DNA of 36,926 bases from JBDTMT01 sp033764095. Lineage in GTDB: Bacteria; Desulfobacterota; Binatia; HRBIN30; CADEER01. The translations under genes were made by a program, and so were the position numbers. The DNA lies in assembly GCA_033764095.1 (NCBI GenBank), contig JANRJF010000175.1:1-36926 (forward strand), given 5' to 3'. The notes under the pieces are model-generated. The model saw nothing but the letters and a program-made list of their open reading frames with translations. It was not told the DNA's origin and searched no databases. Positions within the stretch are counted from its first letter, which is position 1. Every line of letters begins with the position of its first letter. This document shows, piece by piece, positions 8,799 through 16,405 of the stretch.

Positions 8799-10981
8799 CA
8801 CTGACACGGCGGGTGATTGGTGAAGTTCGGCGGGGTGAGGCAGTTCTCGAAGCAGAACTGCTCGGTCGGCACGCACCGCGGGATGGGTGGAAAGGGGCCG
8901 GTGACCGGCGTGAGGGTGCCGGCCGTGCACGGACCGCCGTCGCCGTTCGGGCAGGTGACGCTCGGGTCGGTGGAGAAGGGGCCGAGCTGGGTGGCGCCGT
9001 AGGCGAAGGTGAAGGGCGTGCCATCCTGCTCGTTGAAGGTCCACGATCCGGGCGAGGTCGAGACGCCGGCGTCGAGGATGGTGGCGCTCAGCACGCTGGT
9101 GGCGGCGGAGAAGTCGGCCCCCTGCAGGTAGGCGAGCTCGAACTTGGCGTCGGTGAGATCGGCGCCGTTGAAGGTCGCGTTGACCAGCACGGCGTGGTCG
9201 AAGGTGGTGTCGTTGAAGCTGCCGCTGAACGCGGCGCCGGCGCAGATGGCGCCGCCGAGCGCGGCGGAGTCGAGCTGCGTGCCGACCAGCTTCGAGGTGC
9301 CGTAGAGGTGCGCGTTGGAGAGGTCGGCGCTGCGCAGGTCGGCGTTGGTGAGGTCGACGTTCACCATGTACGCGCCGCCGAACTCGGTGACCGGCGCCAT
9401 GGTGCCCGGCTGCACGCCGGCGCGGACGCCGCGCAGCGAGGCGTTCTTGAGGCTGGCCAGGTTGAGCCGCGCGGCGATCAGCGAGGCATTGTCGAGGATC
9501 GTCCCCTCCAGGTCGGCCTCTTCCAGGCCGGCGCCGTCGAGAGTCGCGTAGGACAGGTTGGCGCCCTTGAACTGCGTCGTCTTCGGCGCGAACTGGCAGC
9601 CGCCGGTCCCGGCCGGCAGACAGGCGAGGTTGACGCCGTGCGCGCTGCCGTCGGAGAGGGTGGCGCCGACGAAGCTGGTGGCGGTCGACAAGGTGGCGCC
9701 GGAGAGGTCGGCCTGTGAGAGATCGACACCGGCGAAGTCGCTGCCGGAGAAGTTGGCGCCGGCGAAGTTGGTGGTGGGGGTCAGCGTGCTGCCGACGAAC
9801 GACGCCTGGCGCAGATCGCAGCCGCTGAAGTCGGTGCCGGTCAGGTCGACGTCGCTGAAGCTGGCGCCGGTGCTGTCGTCGGACAGCGTCGCGCCGACGA
9901 AGCTGGCCGGGCTCAGGCCTGCCTCCGGCTGGCCTTCCGCGTTGCGCCCCAACACGTCGGTGGCGGCGAAGCGCGCGCCGCGCAGATCGCTGCCGGCGAA
10001 ATCGGCCGCGACGCTGGAGGCGTAGTCGAAGCTCGCGCCGGCGAACGAGGCCCCCTGCAGCACAGCGGTGCCCAGGCAGGCGCTCTGGAAGGTCGCGCCG
10101 CTGAAGTCGGCCATGGCGAGCGCGATCGGTCCCTGGGTGGTTTCGAAGGAGGTGTTGCAGTGGATGACGCAGCAGCTGCCGGGTGGGATGTCGTCGTGCG
10201 TGCGGCAGCTCGGTCCCTGACAGGTGTTGCCGGGGTCGGGCAGGAACGCCGCCTGCGTGAAGCGCGCTCCAGTCATCGTGGCGTCGCTGAAGATCACGGA
10301 CTCGAATTGCGTCCGGTCGAAGATCGCCGCGGCGAGATTGGTGCCGAAGAAGGCGACGTCATGCACGGTCGCGCCGGTGAAGTCGGTGCCGGAGAGGTTG
10401 ATGCCGAACAGCTCCAGCGGCGCCCCGGTCAACGTGACGCCGCGCAGGTTGCAGTTCGGGCAGTCCTGGTCCGCCTCGACCGTCGCCAGGTCGCGGTTGC
10501 CGGCACTGGCCAGCCTCGGGCGCAGAAAGACCGGTTGCGGTGCGGCGCCGGCGTCGCCGGCGCGCGGGTGGCGCACCTGCAGGGTGAAGGCGCCGGCCAG
10601 GGTCACGGTCTGCGACCGCCCTGCGGGGCCGACCTGCACGACGATGCCGCCCATCTCGTCGCGCAGGATCAGCCTCGGCGTCGCGTCGCCTTGGTCGGCG
10701 ACCGCGAGCGTCAGCTCGGTGCGGCGGGCGAAGTAGTACGGCACCTCGTCGACGCCGGCGTCGACGCCGGTGTCCGGCGCGCCGCCCTCGCTCGCCTCCA
10801 GGTCGAGGAAGACCGTGTGGGTCGCGTTCACCGCCGCATCCGGATGGGCGGCCAGGAACGCCTCGGAGACGCCGCCGGCCGGGGGCGTCGGCGGACCGGC
10901 GGGGGACGAGTCGTCGTCGCCGCAGCCGGCGACGCACAGCATGGCGACGGCGAGCGCACGGAGGAGGCGGACGAAGGACAT
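8798..10981 (-). CDS. pentapeptide-repeat lipoprotein, copy B (727 aa)
   Basis: Paralogue of the protein at 2800-5253. The start at 10981 gives a lipoprotein signal (MSFVRLLRALAVAMLCVAGC). A Gly/Pro linker follows, then an N-terminal domain (about 35-165) matching copy A in pattern: SEAFLAAHPDA against TEAFLEQNPGA, and ELTLAVAD against QLTLSIAH. Pentapeptide repeats run from about 170 to 640 (ANFSGSDF, ADLSGATL). The C-terminal cap repeats copy A's EQDGTPF and CPNG signatures and ends Cys-rich (CFENCLTPP). The protein is predicted to be anchored outside the cytoplasm. It lies 68 bases downstream of marR on the same strand, so it may be read through from the trehalose operon or use a promoter in that gap. 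I see no good Shine-Dalgarno sequence at the start. Function unknown. Confidence 0.87.
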   Translation of the reverse strand: MSFVRLLRALAVAMLCVAGCGDDDSSPAGPPTPPAGGVSEAFLAAHPDAAVNATHTVFLDLEASEGGAPDTGVDAGVDEVPYYFARRTELTLAVADQGDATPRLILRDEMGGIVVQVGPAGRSQTVTLAGAFTLQVRHPRAGDAGAAPQPVFLRPRLASAGNRDLATVEADQDCPNCNLRGVTLTGAPLELFGINLSGTDFTGATVHDVAFFGTNLAAAIFDRTQFESVIFSDATMTGARFTQAAFLPDPGNTCQGPSCRTHDDIPPGSCCVIHCNTSFETTQGPIALAMADFSGATFQSACLGTAVLQGASFAGASFDYASSVAADFAGSDLRGARFAATDVLGRNAEGQPEAGLSPASFVGATLSDDSTGASFSDVDLTGTDFSGCDLRQASFVGSTLTPTTNFAGANFSGSDFAGVDLSQADLSGATLSTATSFVGATLSDGSAHGVNLACLPAGTGGCQFAPKTTQFKGANLSYATLDGAGLEEADLEGTILDNASLIAARLNLASLKNASLRGVRAGVQPGTMAPVTEFGGAYMVNVDLTNADLRSADLSNAHLYGTSKLVGTQLDSAALGGAICAGAAFSGSFNDTTFDHAVLVNATFNGADLTDAKFELAYLQGADFSAATSVLSATILDAGVSTSPGSWTFNEQDGTPFTFAYGATQLGPFSTDPSVTCPNGDGGPCTAGTLTPVTGPFPPIPRCVPTEQFCFENCLTPPNFTNHPPCQ

Positions 10982-11049
10982 GGGCGCGAAGACCTCACTC
11001 TTGCCCGAGGCGGGGGCGCATTGCGAGACGATTCGCGTGCGGCGCGCCG

Positions 11050-11520
11050 TCAGCCGGCCTCGCGCTCCAGCCGCACGATGAGCCGGCCCAGCAGCGCCGT
11101 GGTCGCCTCCACCTGCGTCGATCGGCTGGCGCGCAGCAGGCCCGCCACGGCGTGTTCGACCGTTCCCGGCGCGGGTCGGTCGAGTGCCAGGCCGGCGGCC
11201 GTCAGTTCGACGGTCACCCGGCGGCGGTCGCGCGGGTCGCGCCGGCGCGCCAGCAGCCCCTTGCGCTCGAGCCGGCGCAGGGCGGCCGAGATCGTGCCGG
11301 GATCGAGATGGAGCAGCGCCGCCAGCTGGCCGGCGGTCATGCCCGGGCGCTTGCCGAGGCAGCGGATCACCAGCCGCTGCTGCGCGGTGACACCGAGCGT
11401 GGCCTCCATGCGCAGCGACAGCCGTTCCAGCGCGTGGTTCAGGCGCCACAGGTGCTGCAGAAACTCCAGCGCCGCGCCGAGCGCGGCGGCGGGTCGAGGG
11501 CCATCCGCGCGACGCCTCAT
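11050..11520 (-). CDS. MarR-family transcriptional regulator (156 aa)
   Basis: A winged helix-turn-helix regulator of usual MarR length. The recognition region reads MTAGQLAALLHLDPGTISAALRRLERKGLL, followed by the wing hallmark DPRDRRRVTVELTAAG (D-x-R-D-x-R). Flanking helices would form the dimer interface. MarR proteins are usually ligand- or redox-responsive repressors that bind palindromes of about 14-20 bp. The ATG overlaps the otsB stop as ATGA, so it is coupled to trehalose synthesis. The obvious candidate operator is the 14-bp palindrome at 14520-14533 covering the otsA -35 box. The regulator-target link is inference. Confidence 0.88.
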   Translation of the reverse strand: MRRRADGPRPAAALGAALEFLQHLWRLNHALERLSLRMEATLGVTAQQRLVIRCLGKRPGMTAGQLAALLHLDPGTISAALRRLERKGLLARRRDPRDRRRVTVELTAAGLALDRPAPGTVEHAVAGLLRASRSTQVEATTALLGRLIVRLEREAG

Positions 11521-12275
11521 CGGTCCGCCACGGCGGTGCGCAACGCGATCAGCCGCTCCAGCAGCGTGTCGACGTCGCGTTGGGCGCGCACGAAATAGCG
11601 CGCCGCGGAGCCGGCGCGCCGGCCGACGCGGACGCCGACCAGGCGCTGCGGCTGGTCGAGGCGGAAGACGTCCTCGTCGGTGTCGTCGTCGCCGAGGTAG
11701 AGCGCCATGTCGGCGGCGACCGCCGTGCGCACCGCGACCAGGGCGTCGCCCTTGTGCGGGGCATGGGCGGGCACCAGGTTGACGACCAGCTTGCCGGGGA
11801 TCACGCGCAGGCGCACCGGCAGCACCGCCACCATGCGGTCGATCGCGGCGCGCGCCGCGTCGCGATGCACGGCATGGCGATAGTGCACCGCCAGCGACAG
11901 GCGCTTGTCCTCGATCTCCATGCCGGGCCAGCGGCGGACCGCCAGCGCGAGCAACGGGCGCGCGCGCCGCACCACCCGTGCGCAGGCGAGCTCGTCGTCG
12001 GCCGGCTCGATCCCGTGGTTGCCGATGAGGTGCGGAACCGGGGCGCGGCCGAGCCGCCCGGCGAGGTCGTCGCGACTGCGCCCCGAGATCACCGCACAGG
12101 GATAGAGCGCGCACAGGCGGGTCAGCAACTGCTCGGTGCGGGCGCGCATCGCCGCCTGCTCACGGTCGGCCACGATCGGTGCCAGCGTGCCGTCGAAGTC
12201 GAACGCCAGCAGCGTGCGCGCGTCGGCCAGGTGCGCGAGCACCGGCGCCTGCGCGGCGGCGAGGAGGTCGGTCAC
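11517..12275 (-). CDS. otsB: trehalose-6-phosphate phosphatase OtsB (252 aa)
   Basis: A HAD-superfamily phosphatase that converts trehalose 6-phosphate to trehalose in the cytoplasm. Motif I with the nucleophile Asp is LLAFDFDGTLAPI (about residues 22-34). Motif II is CAVISGRSRDDL. GNHGIE is the OtsB cap signature, and the late acidic motif is LYLGDDDTDEDVF. The length is normal for OtsB. The GTG start overlaps the otsA TGA as GTGA, and its own stop overlaps marR, so otsA-otsB-marR is one tightly coupled operon. No key residue is missing. Confidence 0.95.
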   Translation of the reverse strand: MTDLLAAAQAPVLAHLADARTLLAFDFDGTLAPIVADREQAAMRARTEQLLTRLCALYPCAVISGRSRDDLAGRLGRAPVPHLIGNHGIEPADDELACARVVRRARPLLALAVRRWPGMEIEDKRLSLAVHYRHAVHRDAARAAIDRMVAVLPVRLRVIPGKLVVNLVPAHAPHKGDALVAVRTAVAADMALYLGDDDTDEDVFRLDQPQRLVGVRVGRRAGSAARYFVRAQRDVDTLLERLIALRTAVADR

Positions 12276-14497
12276 GCGTCCTCGCCGTGCTCGCCGAGCG
12301 GCGACGGGCCGGACAGCCGGCCGGACAGGCGTTCGCGGCGGCGCAGCTCGGCCGCGTCGGTGAGCATGCGGCCCGCCCAGCGGTAGACGTTGAACTCCGA
12401 CACCAGGCGGCGCATCGACTCCATGCGCTCGCGCTGCTCCTCGGCCGGCATGCGCAACGCGGCGGCGAGCGCGTCGGCCGCCTGGCGGATGTCGTACGGG
12501 TTGACGATCAGGGCCTCGGTCAGCTCGCGCGCCGCGCCGGTGAACTGGCTGAGCACCAGCACGCCGCGCAGGTCGTCGCGCGCCGCGACGAACTCCTTGG
12601 CAACCAGGTTCATGCCGTCGTGCAGGCTGCTCACGTAACAGACGTCGGCGGCGCGGTAGTAGCGGAAGACGGTCGGCGGTTCGTGATGGGCGCGGCGCAG
12701 CACGATGGGTTGGTAGGCGCCGGACGCCCAGCGCGCGTTGATCTGCGCGGCAAGCGCTTCGACCCGCTCGTTGAGCTCGCGATAGCGGGGAATCTTGGTG
12801 CGACTCGGCGCGGCGAGCTGCACGAAGGTGACGCGGCCGCGATACTCGGCATGGCGGGTGAGCAGCTCGTCGACCGCTGCCAGGCGCTCCTCGATGCCCT
12901 TGGTGTAGTCGAGCCGATCGACGCCGACCGCCAGCAACGTCTCGCTGCCGACGCCGAGCTCGTCGCGCACCGCCTGGCGACACTCGGCCGCTGGCGGCAG
13001 CCGCGCCGCCCAGTGCACCGGCCATTCGATCGAGACGGGGTACGGACGCACGAGTGTCCGCCGGTGCCGCTGCACGATGGCGCGCTCCTCGCGGTCGATG
13101 CGGCTCTCCATGAACGCGTCGACCGAGTCGATGAAGTTGTTGCAGTGCTGCTGGGTGTGGAAGCCGAGAATGCTCGACCCGAGCAGACCGGAGATCAGCT
13201 CGTGCCGCCAGGGGCAGATGCCGATGCGCTCGGCGTTGGGCCAGGGCACGTGCCAGAAGGTGATGATAGTGGCGCGCGGCAGGCGCTTGCGGATCATGCC
13301 CGGCGCCAGCCCGAGGTGGTAGTCCTGCACCAGGATGATGGGGTCGTCCTGGTCGACCTCCTCGCACACGGCCGCGGCGAAGCGTCGGTTGGCGACCACG
13401 TAGTGCTCCCAGTCCTCGGCGCGAAACAGCGGGCGCGCGTGCGCCAGGTGGCAGAGCGGCCAGAGGCCCTCGTTGGAGAAGCCGTAGTAGTAGCCGGTCT
13501 CCTCCGCCTCGCTCAGCCAGACGCGCCGCAGCGTGTAGGACTCCTCGCCGGGCGGGACGCGGACGTGGGCGGTGGCGTCGGCGGTCTCGCGGTCGGCGCT
13601 GCCGCTGCCGTGCGCGACCCAGACGCCGGAGCAGGCGCGCATCACCGGCTCCAGCGCGGTGACCAGGCCGCTGGCCGGATGGACGACGCGCACGCCGTCG
13701 GCGGTGCGCTCGTGGATGTACGGCTCGCGGTTGGCGACGATGACGATGCGCTCGCCGTGCAGGTGCTGCCGCAACACCGAGCGCAGGCGCTCCGGGCTCC
13801 ATTGGCCGCCGCGCGTCTCGCGGTCGCGCTCGTCGGCCAGCCGCTCCGCCAGGGCGCGGACGTCGCGCAGCAGCGGCTGAAAATCGCCGCTCGCCTTGCC
13901 GCGCAGCGCCTGCTGCAGCTCCAGCGTCCAGCCGCGCCAGAAGACGCGCGCCGCCAGCAGCGACACGAGGGAGGCGCCGAGCGACAGCAGGCAGACCGCC
14001 GCCAGCCAGAGATTGCGCGCCGTCGCCTCGCGCCGCTCGACGAAGCTCAGGTCGTGCACCAGCGCGACGACGCCGAGCGTCCCGGTGTCGTCGCGCAACG
14101 CGCTCACGCTCAGGTGCACCGGGCCGGATGGCAGATCGGAGGTCATCGACCACTCGTCGCTGGCCACCTGGCGCGTGTGATCGAGCAGCGACCGGCAGGA
14201 GAACGCGGTCGGATAGTTGTCGGTCATCGCCAGCAGCGTGCCGTCCGGCGTGCAGGCGGCGGCGCCGAGGATGCGCTCGTCGCGCGTGATGTCGGCGAGG
14301 GTTGGGGCAAGACGGGCGCGGTCCGCCCAGGTGCTCACCAGGCCCTGTCGGGCGGCAGCCACCGCCAGGTTCGAGCGCAGGGCGAGATCCTTCTCGAACC
14401 ACGCCGCCAGGGTGCGGGTGAGGGCAAAGTAGCCGAGCAGCGACAGGACGCCGAGGCTGGCCAGGAGCACGATCAGAAAGCGAACGGTGCGCCGCAC
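12272..14497 (-). CDS. otsA: trehalose-6-phosphate synthase fused to an N-terminal membrane sensor-like module (741 aa)
   Basis: Residues about 249-715 are a GT20 synthase that makes trehalose 6-phosphate from a nucleotide-glucose and glucose 6-phosphate. Visible motifs are RIVIVANREPY at the domain start, FWHVPWPNAERIGICPWR, VGVDRLDYTKGIEERL and LHDGMNLVAKEFV. The first 248 residues are extra relative to E. coli OtsA. They comprise TM helix 1 (about 6-25), an extracytoplasmic segment (30-160, with CTPDGTLLAMTDNYP and a VALVHDLSFVERR beta pattern like Cache/PAS sensors), TM helix 2 (162-185) and a HAMP-like amphipathic linker (186-230). Synthesis is thus likely membrane-tethered and may respond to an external signal. 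GTG 14497 is chosen because TM1 begins there and a TAGCCT box lies 7 bases upstream (leaderless). Membrane-anchored OtsA forms exist elsewhere, but the sensor is unassigned. Confidence 0.9.
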   Translation of the reverse strand: MRRTVRFLIVLLASLGVLSLLGYFALTRTLAAWFEKDLALRSNLAVAAARQGLVSTWADRARLAPTLADITRDERILGAAACTPDGTLLAMTDNYPTAFSCRSLLDHTRQVASDEWSMTSDLPSGPVHLSVSALRDDTGTLGVVALVHDLSFVERREATARNLWLAAVCLLSLGASLVSLLAARVFWRGWTLELQQALRGKASGDFQPLLRDVRALAERLADERDRETRGGQWSPERLRSVLRQHLHGERIVIVANREPYIHERTADGVRVVHPASGLVTALEPVMRACSGVWVAHGSGSADRETADATAHVRVPPGEESYTLRRVWLSEAEETGYYYGFSNEGLWPLCHLAHARPLFRAEDWEHYVVANRRFAAAVCEEVDQDDPIILVQDYHLGLAPGMIRKRLPRATIITFWHVPWPNAERIGICPWRHELISGLLGSSILGFHTQQHCNNFIDSVDAFMESRIDREERAIVQRHRRTLVRPYPVSIEWPVHWAARLPPAAECRQAVRDELGVGSETLLAVGVDRLDYTKGIEERLAAVDELLTRHAEYRGRVTFVQLAAPSRTKIPRYRELNERVEALAAQINARWASGAYQPIVLRRAHHEPPTVFRYYRAADVCYVSSLHDGMNLVAKEFVAARDDLRGVLVLSQFTGAARELTEALIVNPYDIRQAADALAAALRMPAEEQRERMESMRRLVSEFNVYRWAGRMLTDAAELRRRERLSGRLSGPSPLGEHGEDA

Positions 14498-14504
14498 CGC
14501 GCCG

Positions 14505-14532
14505 AGGCTAGCAGATATCGTTGGATATCCAA
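14505..14532 (-). promoter_or_regulatory. putative otsA promoter (leaderless)
   Basis: Reading on the minus strand, TTGGAT (14532-14527) is followed by 16 bases, then TAGCCT (14510-14505), then 7 bases to the GTG start. The -35 hexamer is one half of the palindrome at 14520-14533, so a bound repressor would block RNA polymerase. No Shine-Dalgarno sequence precedes the GTG. Confidence 0.45.
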
Positions 14533-14533
14533 C
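14520..14533. promoter_or_regulatory. 14-bp perfect palindrome, candidate MarR operator
   Basis: GTTGGATATCCAAC is a perfect inverted repeat in the 100-base divergent region between otsA and the GH15 gene. It covers the proposed -35 box of otsA. Its AT-rich core stands out in this GC-rich window. Size and position suit a dimeric MarR-type regulator, and such a gene closes the otsA operon. Confidence 0.55.
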
Positions 14534-14561
14534 TATTCGGCGACCGAGGCGCGCGGGGCGG

Positions 14562-14590
14562 TTCGGCCGGCGCGGGTTCCGTGCTAGCCG
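14562..14590 (+). promoter_or_regulatory. putative GH15 gene promoter (leaderless)
   Basis: TTCGGC (14562-14567), 17 bases, then TAGCCG (14585-14590), then 7 bases to the ATG at 14598. The box GCTAGCC here and its mirror copy at 14506-14512 each end exactly 8 bases before the start codon of their own gene. The -35 hexamer is weak. Confidence 0.35.
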
Positions 14591-14597
14591 TGGACCC

Positions 14598-16367
14598 ATG
14601 CGGCTCGAGGACCTCGGGTTGATCGGGAACTGCCAACTCTCCGCGCTGGTGCACCGCGACGGGTCGATCGTGTGGTCGTGCATGCCGCGCTTCGATTCGC
14701 CGCCGGTGTTCGCCGCCTTGCTCGACGAGGCGCACGGCGGCCGCTTCACGATCGCGCCGGCCGACCAGCGGTCCGGCGCGCAGCGCTACCTACCCAACAC
14801 CAACGTGTTGGAGACGCGCTTCGAGGTGCCCGACGGCGCCTTCCGCGTGCTCGACCTGGCGCCGCGCTTCATGCTGCACGAACGCAGCTTCCGCCCGACC
14901 AAGCTGCTGCGCATCGTCGAGCCGCTGGCCGGCACGCCGCGCGTCCGCGTGTCCTGCGATCCGGTGCTCGGCTGGTCGCGCGCCCGCCCGCGGCGCGAGC
15001 TCGGGTCGCACCACATCACCTATCACGGCTACGGGACCGAGCTGCGGCTGACGACCGATGCGGCCCTGTCGTATCTGGACGGCGATCCGTTCGCGCTCAC
15101 CGAACGCAAGCACTTCGTGCTCGCCTGGGGCGCGCCGGTGGAGGAGTCGATCGCGCCGCTCTGCGAACGCTTCCTGCGCGAGACGGTGCGCTACTGGCAG
15201 CTCTGGGTGAAGCGCTGCAACATCCCGCCGATCTACCAGGAGGCGGTGATCCGCTCGGCGCTGGCGCTCAAGCTGCACTGCTTCGAGGACACCGGCGCGA
15301 TCGTCGCGGCGCTGACCACGTCGATCCCCGAGGCGCCGGGCTCGGGGCGGACGTGGGACTACCGGTACTGCTGGCTGCGCGACGCGTTCTACACCCTCGG
15401 CGCCTTCCGCCTGCTCGGCCATTTCGAGGAGCGCGAGCAGTTCATGCAGTTCCTGCTCAACATCGCCTCGTCCGCCCCGGATCTCGACCTGGCGCCGCTC
15501 TACCGCATCGACGGGCGCAGCGATCTCGCCGAGCGGACGCTCGACGACTGGCCCGGGTACCGCTCGGAACGGCCGGTGCGGGTCGGCAACGACGCGGCCA
15601 CCCATCGCCAGTACGACGTCTTCGGCGAGATGGTGCTGGCGTTGGCGCCGATGTTTCTCGACGCGCGCTTTCGCGAGCAGATGACGCCGACCCTGCTCGA
15701 CCTGGTCACCCGGCTGGCGCGCAAGGCCGTGCAGGTCGCCGGCCAGCCGGACGCCGGCATCTGGGAGTTTCGCTCCGAATGGCGGCCGCAGACGTTCAGC
15801 TCGCTGATGTGCTGGGCCGCCGCCGACCGCATGACGCGCATCGCGGCCATCCATCGGCCGGCGGACGCCAACGAGTTCCACGAAGCGGCGGAGCGCATCC
15901 GCGCCGAGGTGTTACGCGAAGCGGTCGATCCGATCCGCAACTCGCTGGTCGCCGACTACCGCGGCCGCGAGGTCGATGCGGCGCTGCTGCAGGCGGTGAC
16001 GTTGCAGATGCTGCCGCCGGGCGATCCGCGCATGCAGGCGACCGTGGACGCCGTGCGCGCCGACCTCGACCACCGCGGCTGGCTGAAGCGCTATCGGACC
16101 GACGACGGCTTCGGCGTGCCGCACGTCGCCTTCATGCTGTGCACGTTCTGGTTGATCGAGGCGCTGGCGACCCTCGGCCGGCGCGACGAGGCGAGCGCGC
16201 TCATGGATCGCGTGCTCGGCGTGCTGTCGCCGCTCGGCCTGCTCGCCGAGGATTTCGACCCCGAGGCGGGCGCGATGTGGGGCAACTTCCCGCAGGCGTA
16301 CTCGCACGTCGGCCTCATCCACGCCGCCTTCGCCGCCGCGCCGCGCTGGTCGGAGTTCGATTCCTGA
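14598..16367 (+). CDS. glycoside hydrolase family 15 protein, probable trehalase or glucoamylase-type (589 aa)
   Basis: A full-length GH15 protein. The N-terminal beta-sandwich begins MRLEDLGLIGNCQLSALVHRDGSIVW (about 1-220), and an (alpha/alpha)6 barrel follows (about 225-585) with the signatures TWDYRYCWLRDAFYTLGAF and GNDAATHRQYDVFGE. Candidate catalytic acids are Glu390 in GIWEFRSEWR and Glu551 in LLAEDFDPEAG, just before WGNFPQAYSHVG. GH15 enzymes invert the anomeric centre while cleaving alpha-glucosides, and a mycobacterial-type branch are trehalases. Lying head-to-head with otsA-otsB favours trehalose as substrate, which is inference from context. No signal peptide is seen, so it is cytoplasmic. 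The ATG lacks a Shine-Dalgarno sequence and follows a -10-like box. It converges on the copy B Tat lipoprotein gene. Confidence 0.9.
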   Translation: MRLEDLGLIGNCQLSALVHRDGSIVWSCMPRFDSPPVFAALLDEAHGGRFTIAPADQRSGAQRYLPNTNVLETRFEVPDGAFRVLDLAPRFMLHERSFRPTKLLRIVEPLAGTPRVRVSCDPVLGWSRARPRRELGSHHITYHGYGTELRLTTDAALSYLDGDPFALTERKHFVLAWGAPVEESIAPLCERFLRETVRYWQLWVKRCNIPPIYQEAVIRSALALKLHCFEDTGAIVAALTTSIPEAPGSGRTWDYRYCWLRDAFYTLGAFRLLGHFEEREQFMQFLLNIASSAPDLDLAPLYRIDGRSDLAERTLDDWPGYRSERPVRVGNDAATHRQYDVFGEMVLALAPMFLDARFREQMTPTLLDLVTRLARKAVQVAGQPDAGIWEFRSEWRPQTFSSLMCWAAADRMTRIAAIHRPADANEFHEAAERIRAEVLREAVDPIRNSLVADYRGREVDAALLQAVTLQMLPPGDPRMQATVDAVRADLDHRGWLKRYRTDDGFGVPHVAFMLCTFWLIEALATLGRRDEASALMDRVLGVLSPLGLLAEDFDPEAGAMWGNFPQAYSHVGLIHAAFAAAPRWSEFDS

Positions 16368-16371
16368 CGGT

Positions 16372-16392
16372 GCGCGCCCACCGCCGGCGCGC
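16372..16392. terminator. hairpin between convergent genes
   Basis: GCGCGCC (16372-16378), a 7-base loop, then GGCGCGC (16386-16392). It lies in the 38-base gap between the ends of the GH15 gene and the minus-strand Tat lipoprotein gene. It could act on both strands. There is no T-run, so intrinsic termination is uncertain. Confidence 0.35.
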
Positions 16393-16405
16393 CTGGTCAG
16401 CCGCG

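Noticed and set aside
11517..14402. OtsA-OtsB fusion in one frame
   Set aside because: The otsB frame merely stays open through otsA; the GT20 motifs are in a different frame and the two genes overlap by GTGA.
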